Source: Brachionus manjavacas
Taxonomy: Eukaryota; Rotifera; Eurotatoria; Ploima; Brachionidae
Reading direction: 5' to 3'
Length of the DNA stretch: 64,000 nt
Assembly (NCBI GenBank): GCA_019054805.1
Contig: JAHQIY010000010.1
Span: 293,501-357,500 of the forward strand
In this document: positions 1 to 11,900 of the stretch, one piece after another
How positions within the stretch are numbered: position 1 is the stretch's first letter
Layout of the letters: every line of letters begins with the position of its first letter
Notes under the pieces: model-generated
Seen by the model: the letters and a program-made list of their open reading frames with translations, nothing else
What the model was told of the DNA's origin: nothing
Database searches by the model: none
Made by a program: the position numbers and the translations under genes

Positions 1-1019
1 TAGTAAAAATTATAAGTAATAAAAATGACAAATAAAAAAGATGAAAATATAAAGTTCACGAGTTTTTTTTTGGCCGAAAACCCCAAGGTTGCTGACACGA
101 GATTGATTATATTTTGATTTTTAGGCATTTTTCACTTAAATTAATTATACTTAGATAAGTTTTTAGTAAAATTTAGAAAAAAAATATCAATAGAATATTA
201 ATATATAAATTTGTTAATTATCACATGATTTGTAGACATTTCTTAAGAAAAAAAAAGCAATAAAATAAAATAGTAAAACCATAGAATTGTTCAGAATTTT
301 CTCTAGATTTAAGAGAAAAAAAATCGGGTCATAATTGATCCCTCGGAGGAGATACGATTTAAACCAGAAAAACACATTTTTTTTCCTTTTTTTAGCCAAC
401 AAAAACCGCCACACCCTTTTTTTTTCTTCTAAATTACATTAGCATGTAGAGAATTTTATGCTCTTTCAGAATATATATACTTTTTTAGTATATTTAAGTT
501 TTATCTTTGAGATTTTGAGTCTTAAAGAACAACAACTTTTTAAAGGGTTTGCTATTTTTGGGTGAAAAAAATTATTTTTTTGCCCCCTTCAGAAAAATTT
601 TTTTTGGGGTTTTTGAGGGCGTTGATTTCGAATTTTAAGTCAAAAATGTGAAATTCAGATAGCACTAAAGTTTACAATACTGACGAGAAATTGACGACAT
701 TTTACGTAAATTAACGTTATTTTACGTAAAAAAAAATGAAATTTTAAGAAAAATTTCGTAAAATGACGTTAAGTGACTTTTGTAAAATTATGATAATATC
801 TCATAAATAATTTTTTCTACGTAAAAGACGCTAATTTGCTTAATTACCGATTATAAAAATGTCAAAAAGTCGCTAGATTTTGGCTCGTTTTTGGGTTTTT
901 CCATTTTAAAATTGATCTTCCAAATTTAAAAAAAAAAAAAAGAAGCGAATTATTGAAATTTCGTCATTTTTGATATTAATAAAAATTTTAATATTTAATA
1001 AGTAATCCCAACTATGTCT
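1..1019. other. AT-rich region without a gene
   Basis: No supported coding sequence. The only structure is a cluster of short palindromic motifs of the type TTTACGTAAA and AATTAACGTTATT at about 690-840, which recurs at several other places in the window. Short open frames here read as low-complexity lysine/phenylalanine strings and do not resemble a protein family. Confidence 0.6.
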
Positions 1020-2056
1020 ATAAAATATCTACGCTTTGTTTTCTATTTTTCATTAATTAAGTATTTGTTAAAAAGCACCAAACGAAAGTAAATTATCACT
1101 TATGTCAAAATTTTATAAGAATAAAACAAAGTTTTTCGGGTCTAGTCGGTTAGGTAAGCTATGGTTCACCTGTTATTGGAACAATTCTTGTTCTCAGGAT
1201 TTATGAACTATTAGTTCACCTAATCTAAATATTGTTCACTTAGTTTGAAAAAGACAATGAAATATTTAAAAATAAGGTAGAAAAAAAAATTACATAAAAA
1301 AAACTAAAGTTGGGCGGAGTAGGTAAAATTTGCAAAAAGATGAATTTTTGTTCCCCCAAGTCAAAAACTTGAAAGGTGAAAAATTAATTTTAATTTTCTC
1401 TAATTTTTATTATTTTATGCTGAAAGGCAAATATTTAAGTAGAGAGCACATTTGGGTATTTGGGATTGTTGAAAGGGTAATATCAAGTCAACCAGATCAG
1501 TGGAAATGCTATTTATAAAGCTTCTTCAAATTAAAAAAAACAAAAATATTATTAACTAACTTTCATAGCAGTTTCGAGAATTAGGCAGTCTATTAAATAG
1601 CTTTATTCAATTTGTTCACATAATATACAAACTTTTATTTAATCAACAAATTGGGTTAACTAATAGTTAACAAAACCTGAAAACAAGATTTTCGCCTTAT
1701 AGTTGAATAATAGCTCACCAAACCCACTAAACCTGGAATATCGAAAAATAGGGATAGTATTTCAACGATTGAATATAAATTTTTATCTATGAATTATTCA
1801 TCTTTATTTTTCTGTTTTTTTTTTCATTTTATTCTTTTTTAGTTTATTTTATTTAACTTAATTTTTATTTTTTTCCATACATTTTTATTCTGAAGGATCA
1901 TTAGCTCGGTAAAGATAAACAAAAAACTATATAGACCCGAAAAACTATGTTTTTACATTTTAAATTTTGACTTTATTGAAAATTGACTTTCGTTTGATGC
2001 ATCTTAACAAAAAACTCAATTTATGAAAAATGTAAAACAAAGCGTAGATATTTTTA
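1020..2056. mobile_element. Foldback (long-inverted-repeat) element, about 1.04 kb
   Basis: The left end (1021-1145, beginning AAAATATCTACGCTTTG) matches the reverse complement of the right end (about 1925-2056, ending CGTAGATATTTTTA). The inner parts also pair: the GTTCACCTGTTATT...TTCTCAGG stretch near 1163-1225 pairs with about 1665-1735. The arms together cover several hundred bases with scattered mismatches and small gaps. No transposase is visible between the arms, so it is probably a non-autonomous DNA transposon. A one-sided copy of the left arm is at 52757-53035. The superfamily cannot be told from the termini. Confidence 0.7.
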
Positions 2057-4399
2057 CAAACTTTATTTTAAAGAATATAAAGCTCTATTTTTACTTCTAA
2101 AATATAAAACCAAAATAAAAAATTAATGATTTAATTTTAAATGAAATTAATTCATCCAAGATTAAAGGATTTTGTTATGCATTTATATTTAAAACTAACA
2201 AAACACAAATAAAAAATAAAAAATAAATAATCTGGCGAAAGATTTTTTTTTGCAGTCAAAAAAAAATTATCTAATTAAATTATCTATATATTAGATAATC
2301 TGGGGAAATAATTTGATGAAATTGGTCATAGTTTTCGTTTTGGTCCTAAATGTGACAAAATCTAACATTTTATTTATTTTATTTTAAAAAGTTTCCTACG
2401 AACCCATTGTTTCAATATTTTTTTGAATTAATTTTTTAATAAAAATCAAATAATTAAATAAATTTTTGATTAAAACAATTGTTTTACAAAATAAACCTTT
2501 GTTTTCTTGAAGTTAGGCCAAACTAAACCAAGGCCGATCTAAGTTTGCAGGAAGCAAATTCAAGTGTCTGTAAACTAATATTTTTAACTGATTGCCTAAA
2601 TTCATTTTAAAAAAGTCAACAATTATACTTTTTATTTTAGGTTTCAAGTCAAATTATAAAAACAATTTTTTTTAATTTTAAAATTTAGTTTTTAAAATAA
2701 ACGTTAACCCGCTATATTTGATGTATAAACCATACCTTGACTAATTTTTTTTTTATTTAGCACTGTGTATTTAAAGAAACACCTGTAATTAAACTGTAAA
2801 CTTATGATCCAAAGGCTCTTACTCTGAATTTAAATACTAATGACACCTTAAGCATTTTACATTTTACAATTTGTTTTACAGATTTTTCTTCATTTCTTCT
2901 CTATTCTTATTTTATTATTTTTCTCCTTCAAATAGTTTTTAGTTTTTTATAATTTTTTATTAAATAATTAATACGAAACTAAAAAGGCATTAGAGAACTA
3001 ATGTCGAAAAAAAAAATTTTCTGATGGATCAGAAATGAGTTTTTTTGAAACCAAAGAAACACAACAAAATGATAAAAAATCTAAAAATATTTTTTGTGAT
3101 AGAATAAAAATTTGATCTTTCACTCTGAATTTTCATACAAACCTTCCAAAAATAATTTTTTTTTTTTTCATTTTTTTTAAATCGATAAATTTGAGCTTTT
3201 AAAATTTTGATGATTAAACAACTTGAAACAAAATATGTTTCACTAAATATAACAAATAAAAATTAATTTTAATTAGCAGGAAAATATAAATGATTAAATA
3301 AAATATCAATATTTTAAGATTTATTTCACAATTCCTAATTGTGACAAGTCGTATCAAATGAAAAAGTTTTTTTTTGTACAATTTAATTTTTATTATATAA
3401 TTATTTTGGTTGTTTAGCATTTTTTCATAACACAAAATTTTTTTTTTACTATAATCAAATCAGAACTAAAAATAAGACATAAGGCCGTAAGGGAGAATCC
3501 AAGAAGTTTATTCTTCAAAATGTTTTAAAATAAATAAAATACCTTAAACGCCCAAAAACCACCAAAAGCATAAACCTATGAATTTTTGACTTACAGGAAG
3601 AAAAAAAATAAAATTGAGAATTTTCATACAAAAAATTAATTTGACTTAAAAACTCTGATATTTTTCATCACCGAAATTGACTTACATTGAAACAATATAA
3701 TAAAATAAAAATAGTATTATATGCAACAGTTTTTTTTTTGTTGGGTTGGTAACATCTATTTAAAAGATTGATTAGCATTCTGATCATTTTTTTTTCAAAA
3801 CTAAAAAATTTAAAAAAATTGAATTTTCCTGTTAACTTACTGCATAAAATTCAGAGTTGATAACAAGCTAAATCAAACCAAGCACTTTGATTCTATTAAG
3901 TAGTTTTTTGATGAATACTTAAACAAAAATAAATCATTAAATAAAAATTTAATGGTTATTTAGAAAAGTTTTATGTCGCTGTAATCAGTTGTGTTTAGGA
4001 AGAATTAGTGTATGAAGTGCCATGAAATCAGAAAAATAAATAAACAACTTGAATTCGAAAGCAAATTTTGAAAGATCTCAACAGCTTAAGAACATTATTA
4101 ATCTATTTTTATCGCATTATTGTATTCATTTTTTTGCTGATTTAATTTTTTTTTCGTAAATTTATTTTGATAACCCTATTTTTAAATAAAATACCCTCTA
4201 TTTTATTAAAAATTAGACCAAATTTATTAATTTTTTCTCCATATAAAATAAAAACGAATAAATTAAATACATTTAGATTATTTTTATTATTTATTAAATA
4301 AAAAAAATGAAATCATAAAAGAAAAAATTAAAATTACGACAAATTTAATAAAAATGTACAAAAAAATGAATAAATAAAAAACATATGTCGACTTGATTT
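2057..4399. other. AT-rich region without a recognised feature
   Basis: About 2.3 kb of A/T homopolymer-rich DNA. I see no conserved protein in any frame, no splice-connected exons and no clear terminal repeats. The open frame at 3214-3435 on the minus strand is a hydrophobic low-complexity string and is not supported. Confidence 0.5.
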
Positions 4400-4880
4400 A
4401 TTAATAGAACAATAGTAATATAATCTTTTTTCAAAGACTCTCCGCAAATATTCCATACTTTGGTTAGCTCGTCAACCAATCTAGCTCATTCACTTGATTG
4501 ATTTACCTCAAGTTCATTTTGAGACTGGTTAAAGATAAGAGTTTCTTCGACATTTTTAGTTAAATTCCGATGGTTGAACTTGCAAACTCTTGAGTGTTTT
4601 CGATGCGCCAACTCCCTTTCTTTTGTTTTGAATTGGTAAATCCATTCCAATCGTACTAAAATCCACCAATTTTAATCGATATGCACAAGTAATAACATGA
4701 TGGCATTTATAATTCTTCAACCAAACTAAATGTCCTGGTACTTAATTTCCAATTTTTGTTGTTTATTGTCACTTTTCTAAACATATTCACACAGTTGATG
4801 AGCTCGTCAGATTTTTGCCAATTTTGTTCCTTAATATTTTGCATGTTTTGTTTCACCATTTCTTTTTTTGGTTTTTCCAC
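4400..4880 (-). pseudogene. SWIM zinc-finger fragment of a MULE-type transposase (relic)
   Basis: Reading the minus strand with one or two frame changes gives a segment WQKSDELINCVNMFRKVTI and NNKNWKLST, then a SWIM-like stretch PGHLVWLKNYKCHHVITCAY, then PIQNKRKGVGASKTLKSLQV. This order (a WxxF/NxWxxSxCxCP lead-in, CxC...CxH SWIM finger, then a basic KRKxGRP-like tail) is typical of the C-terminal part of MULE/FAR1-type transposases. The first CxC is damaged and stops interrupt the frame, so this is a decayed fragment. Local GC content is visibly higher than the surroundings, as for the other transposon coding relics here. Confidence 0.6.
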
Positions 4881-5922
4881 TTTATCTCTAAGTTGGTTTT
4901 ATTTTATTTGATACAATTTTTATTTAATCTGAGGCAAGCTTTAATAAATTTAGTAGAAAGAATATTCAAGTTCTCTATTTATTAATCATTATAAAAAACT
5001 TCAAACTATCTTCTAAATTGAAATATTCAAAAAATTAAAACTATCTAAAAAACTTGGCAACTTATTCAGCTGAATTAGATTAGCTAATTATTATTTTTTT
5101 ACTAATATTTCTGAAACATTAAACAAAAATCCTAAAAAAAAACAAAATTGCTAATTATTTCTAGCAAATATGATTCAACACAAAATTACTTGGTGAAAAA
5201 TATGTTTATTTGGTTCATTTTTTAATATTTTTTGGCGATTTAATTTAGTGAAGAATTTGATAATTATTTGGTGAAGTAAGTAGAAATTTAGTGCCAATTA
5301 GAACTGAGGAAAATCAAAGGAAAGTCTTTGATTTTTTGTTCTTATTTTTTTTAGATAAAAAAATGAAATTATTTTACTATAAATGGGATATACTATTAAT
5401 TTTATTCATAATATTAAAGAAAAAAAATATTAATTTGTATTTTTCTAATAGATTTCGGGTAATTTAATCAATACCTTTTTTTTATTCTCACATAATTAAT
5501 AATATTTTGATGTCATTTCTCTTTGAAACTTTTAGGCGCCATATTTCTTGAATTAATTTTCTATAAATAAAATTATTATATATTCTGAATCACCTGATTT
5601 CAATCAATTTTATTTAGGAACTATATTCAAATTGTCTCATTTATTTTATATTTGAGAAAAAATGTAATAAAAATTGAAAAAAAATAAAACTGGAAATATA
5701 ATTAACAAAATTTTAAACACTCTTTTATCCAAGTTAATCAATTTCTCCTTTTTTTTAAATCTTGTTCATTTTTTATATTTTTGAAAATTTTTTTCTTCAT
5801 ATTCGTTGCTATTTTGGATCATTTAAAAATTTTATCTAAAAATATTTATTTTATTGAAATGCTTTTGAGAATTAAATAAAAAAATGAAAATATAATTCGA
5901 TTTTACAACATAAGATTATTAA
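4881..5922. other. AT-rich intergenic stretch, nothing recognised
   Basis: No coding similarity or clear repeat seen. If CDC16 ends at 5923, this is its immediate 3' flank; AATAAA-like polyadenylation motifs on the minus strand are frequent because of base composition and cannot be assigned individually. Confidence 0.45.
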
Positions 5923-8900
5923 TTAATGACTCTGATTGATTAAACTATCACCTTCGTCCACACCCGCTAATTCCATTGCCGATTCATCAGTCACGTTTCC
6001 GGTCCGGTTCATAACCGGTGGAAAGTTCATTGAATCGGACATGGAAAAATCTGTACTTGTCAATTTAGCGCTGTTTTCGACTTGTTTACTTTTTGATTGC
6101 TTTTGAGACACTTGTTGCTGATTTTGCTTTGCCAACATGACATCTTTGATATCAAGTTGAAATTCTAATTAGAAAATTTAGATTTATTATTGAAGATAAT
6201 GGTCATTAAAAGTCGAAAAAAAAAGGATTTTTTTATTATTAAAAAAAGACAAAAATTTGACTTATTTTTAAAGCTTAGAATAATTTTATTTTTAGTTTAG
6301 ATAAGTTAATATAATTTTTTGATTATGCTTTTTTTAATTGTTAAAATAAACTTGTTAAAAATATTATATTTAATAAATGCTCATTTAATTTATTTTTATT
6401 TACTCACATATTATTATTATATGACCGGTTAATAATAAGCCAGAAATTATTCGATAAGGTGAGATGAGAATAGATCCATCTATATGAAAATAAATTAAAA
6501 AAAATATTTCCCATTTTCTCGTGTGTCAAAAATAAAAGAAAAAGTTGATGCAAATCAAAAATTTCTAAATTTTTTATTTGAAAATTTGAGAAGCTTTTTT
6601 TGAAAAACTTTGTATTTTTTATTAATATATAAAAATTTTGAAAATTTTCCCGGCATTTCTAGTAGACTTCTTGGAATCAAAGTGAATTGAGGAGAATTAG
6701 TGAAGCCCTTTAAGCATCTATTTTGGATTGAAAATTTCATTATTTATAGATTCTTATTAAAGAGTTATGAAATAAAAATATTGTTATTACTTGAATTAAA
6801 TTAAATTAAAAGACAAACAAAGTTCATTAATTTTAGATATAATATTTTTTTGTTCCATTTGGTGTCATTATCAGTGTTTTCTGACCAGAAAAAAATTGAA
6901 TCGATTATTAAAAGTCGCTTTAATAATAAATATTAATAATTAATATTTAATATTTTGTTTGAGAATACTATTAAATTTTATCTAAATTTAGCCAGGTAGA
7001 AATGAACATGAAAAAAATTTAAAAAAATACTGCAAATTTTTGCCTACTACCTTATGATTGAGCAGAACTCCTCTATCTTTGAGCAATTTTATTTTGGAAA
7101 TAAACATATATTTAACCTTTATCTTGACCAAAAAATTTTCTTAATTCTAAAAATTTAAAATTTTTTTTATTTTTATTCCAGATGTATTTTTTTATTTTTT
7201 TCGTAATTTATTTCTCGTGTTAACTGTCTAAAAAATTTCAATCTTTAAACCCTTTTAAGAATTTTAATTTTTTCTAAATATTTTAATAAAATAAAACGTA
7301 AATTTGCGCAAAATTAACAGGCCCGATATTTTTTCAATTATGTGCTTATTTTGGTAAAATAACATGAAATTTCTGTTCTGTTATATTCGGTAATAAATTG
7401 ATATTTTTTTTGTATTAATGATTTGATCATATTCTTTATCCTACTCAGCTTATTAGTTAATTTTTATTAACAAGAATAATTTTTTACTTTAAGAAATTTG
7501 GTCAATAAATTGACTTGTAGTAGACAACATTTATTAAAATACTAATAGAAAATTACAAATTTAAAACTTTTCTCGAAATAATTAAATTAATTATTCTAAT
7601 TGATATTAAATAAATAATTTTTAATTGTACCCAAACTTTATGATGTTTGTAAAATTATACTAAAAATTTTGCGGACAAAAATAGTTCTATTGTATGAGAG
7701 TATTTTTCTTGATCATAAGCATTACCAAAAAAACCTTTTTTCAAAATAATACAAGACCTGTTTATAAGTCACAATTTTAAGTCTAAGTCACAAAAATTTA
7801 AGTCAAAGTTATGACTTGACTCAAATTTTTTTTTCAACGAAATTATTTTTTGACTGAAGGCTGAACCCTAAGGATAAATGCAGATAACTCTGACTGAAAT
7901 AGTTTTAAATATCATGGTTTATTTAGAAATTTATTTCACTAAAAAAAAATTTTAAGTGATTGACTTGAATTGACTTAAGACTTGTGACTTAAAAACAAGT
8001 CTGAACAATACCAATTTTTAAGATAGATCTTATGATCAAATAATAAAATAAAGATCGAGATTTTAAGAAATACTTTTTTTCAACATAAAACTAACCTTCA
8101 AAAACAAATCAGGTTAATTGACCAGTGATCACAAAATTTCCAGCCCAAAAATCTTTTACTTTTTATAATAAAAAAAATAAATTTACGTTAATTTGCGTAA
8201 ATTTACTTTTTGATTAAATCTACTTAAAAATTACAAAAAAAATAATTTAGTAATTTTTAAGTAAATTTACGTTAATTTAACCCAAATTAAAAGGGTCGTA
8301 AATATCTACTGTAAATCCGACTTTCAATGACAGTCATTAATGAAAATACGCTACCGTCCATTGAAATTACAGATGATTGATCCTTGACCAGATTGAGGCA
8401 TTTATCTAGGAGCTTTTTCGCAACCAAGTCGGTTTTTTTGTACCAAAGAGCCTAAAAAAAAGTTATTATATGATTCAAAAATTTTGTCTTTTTACTTGAT
8501 GAAAATATTCAATAGCTTCGTCAAACTTGTTTAAAAAAATGCTCGTCAAGCCAATAGATGTCCAAGTCGAAGAACTAGTCGGCTGCAAAGCCAATGCTTT
8601 CCTGTGAAAATCCAGTGAGTCTTGGTATTTTCTTGGCAAAAAAATAAAAAAATTCTAAACTTAATCTTTATTTTTAAGTTACTTTAATTTTCTGCAAACA
8701 TGTCCCAGGTTGTTAAGCAATGGTTCCCATTCTTTATAGGTGCTTTTGTGAGACATTACTTTCAATTTGTTATAAGCTCGTCTCATGCTTATTTCGGCAT
8801 TTTGATAACTTTTCAAATTAATTACACTTAATTATAAAAATTAAATTCTATTCACTTTTGAGATTTGAACCAAATGACTCCTAATTCATGAAGCACAAAC

Positions 8901-11900
8901 GGGTCATCGCATTCAACATTTAGAGCTTGTTGATAGAATCTTTCTGCTAGTTTAAAATTATTGCTTAGGGTGTACTCAAGTCCAATGTATAAAAATGGCA
9001 AAAAGCTCCTTAAGTTAAGTATGAAATTTAATAGTAAAATAAAAGCTTTGTTCAAACCCTTTCATTATTTGAGCTGCTGTGAAGTAGGCAGATGTGGCCT
9101 GGTCGTGCTCTGACTCTTGCGCAAACGAATGCCCCAAAGCAAGCCAGGCTGGTGAAAATGAACGATTCAAGCATGTCGCTTTTCTTGAGAGAAAAAATCA
9201 GTTTTTTTTTTTTTGAGGTTTTTGAAATACAAAAAAAATTTTCTAGCCGGATCCATGTTTCCAATAAGTAAATAGTAGCATCCGACAGCAAACCACGATA
9301 CTGCATCTTGAGGATACTGTTTGACAAGACTGTGAGCAATCTCAAACAATTCTAAATGCATAATAAAATTTTTTATTTTATTTTATTGAAAATTTTAATT
9401 AAAATATAAAATATCCTAAAAAAAATATTGGTTCTTTATTGCAATACTAAATAGGTATGTATTAAAAAATCATATCAGATTCAATAAGATTACAACAGTT
9501 CAAAGTCTAAGATACTCATTAGACTTTGAACTGTTTTTTGAACAATATTTTAAAACATAATTTAAACAATAAAAAAATTAACTTTAAAAATCAAATTTAA
9601 AAGATCATTTGATTTATTTTTTGAGTTTATTTAGAGGCTAAATTTCTAATTCAAATAATTTAAAATTTTAAAAATAAATTGGATTTATTTTGAAGTTTAA
9701 TATAGAAATTCAAAAAAATTAAAGAATAAATACTTTTTTGAAGTTTTTTCAAAAATTTTTCTTTTTGGTTGGAATCGAGGGCCTTGTGAAGTTTAGTGCA
9801 AAAGAACAGAACAAAATGTAAAATAAGTAAACAATTTTTTTTCAACAAGTCTAAAATTAGTTCTGTTAATGCAGCATGGTGCAACATTCAAAGTTTCATC
9901 AACAGTATAAGTCTACTAATGACGTGCAAAAGCTCTGCAAAATGCACTACACTCGATTATCTTGAAATTTAATTTCTTCTTAACTCAGCAAATTTAGCAG
10001 ACCTTGATATTTGATGCAACATTGGATGTTGCACCATGTTGCATCTATAGAACTATGTTTAAACATTCAATTTTTTTACATTTTTTTCTATTCTTTTTAT
10101 CATTTTGTACTGAATTTCACAAAATCGGAATTGAATAGTAGAACAATTATTAAAAAAAGAAATAAAAAATAATTTAGAACTTATTAGGAAAAATTTCTGG
10201 AAGGTAAACAAAGAAAACTATCAAATTATGTTATTTAAACAATTTCAAAATTCTTTGATGTTCGAATTTATTTGAATTCAATGGTTTTCAAAAGTTTCGC
10301 CAGAAATCTACATAATAAAATACTCAGGATAAGACTGTGTTAATGAATTCAGAATATATTGAGATTTAAAATTTTAACAAGCGGTTTAAAAAATCAACAG
10401 AGCATTATAGTTTTAAATAAACAAATAAACTTTTCAAGAAATTAAAAATAAAAGTTCTTATTTCTTGAACATCTCAAAAAAAATTTTTTTTGATTAAAAT
10501 TGATTCAAAGATATTGTAAAATAAAATAAAATTAGTAAAAATTTCTTTTATCTTTTATTTTATAATTTTTTTGTGGCGAATGACTAATTTTTTTTCTAAG
10601 GTGCAATTTGTGCAGACTTTCTGTTCTGCACGGTTAAACTAGCATTAGCTTGACAGTCTTAAAAAGCTAATTACGTAAAAAGTTATGATAATAACATTTT
10701 TAATTTTCAGTCTTCAAAAAATGTCAATTTTTTACTCAAAAAAAAAAATTTTTTTCAATTTTTTTATGATTTTGTATCTAATATATCTTTAATTTTTATT
10801 TAAAAAAAAAATTATGTCCCAAAGTTAAAATCAATTATGTTTTTTCATTAAAACGTATCTCAGTCATCATTCAATAAACTAAGCCTACGACGAAAATTAT
10901 ATTCTGAAACTAAAGACTATTCTTTACAAGAAAGCGAACCCCCCAGTTTTTTTAGCTATCTTTCAACATAATCTTAGAGTTAGGACCCAAATTTTCTTTA
11001 AGATCGGTCAACTTTGAAGAAAACTTGTTCCATTATTAAAAAAATGAATGCTTTCGAGAAAAATTTGCACTTATGCACTTATTGCACCTTAAGTTTAAAA
11101 AATTTTAAATATTTTCTTAAATCCCCAAGTCAAAGTCCAACACAGTCATAGCCTATACTTTATTGTTTTTATTTTGCCACCGGAAAATAATTAACCGTGA
11201 CAATGTCCGCTTAGAAAGGTCACATCAATTTTAGCCAAAAAATTTCCTGAACTTAATTGAAGAAATTTTAACTCAAGTCATGAGTTGGACTTTGAAATTT
11301 TTTCCCAAAAGGTGAAAGCCAAGACTTAAACTTGTGGCTTTTAAACAACTCTGAAATTAATTTAAACTTTTAAGAAAAACTTGCAAAATTGTAGTCAACA
11401 ACCTTATTTATTTGTAAAGAAAGAATAAATATTACGTGTAACTTTATTCAAGTGAACCAGAGATGAAACATAAAGCGGAATGCATGTTTTGTGAAATTGA
11501 TCTCTGTCCAAGACTCTTAAAGAATAAAAATTATTTAATTTTAAATTAAGTTTAAGTAAATACTTTCGACAAATGTTGTATGATGACTCGTAATCTCCTT
11601 CGAAGTATAATCTCTCAGCTCTGTTTATCATTATATCCAAATTGTCCTTAAAATACTTTCCACATTCAGGGTTTTGTTCAAAAGCTGATTCAAAGGCTGC
11701 TAATTGCTTGTCAGGCTTAAAATCAAAAAAATTCAGATCTTTTTTATTGATGAATTTAATTTTTAATTTTAATTTAACCATCAATTTAACAAGCGGTTAA
11801 TAAAAATAAAAAAAATGGCATAAATTTTTGTTAAGTTTAATTTTAAAATTTTTATTTTACTTTGGAAATTTTAGTGCTGTAGATATATTCCAAAATTTCA

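Noticed and set aside
6555-6740. 61-aa minus-strand open frame between CDC16 exons
   Set aside because: No family similarity; adding it would require a different splice pattern without support.
9052-9345. 97-aa minus-strand open frame overlapping CDC16 exons
   Set aside because: A shadow frame of two CDC16 exons and the small intron between them; the CDC16 frame has clear family similarity, this one has none.
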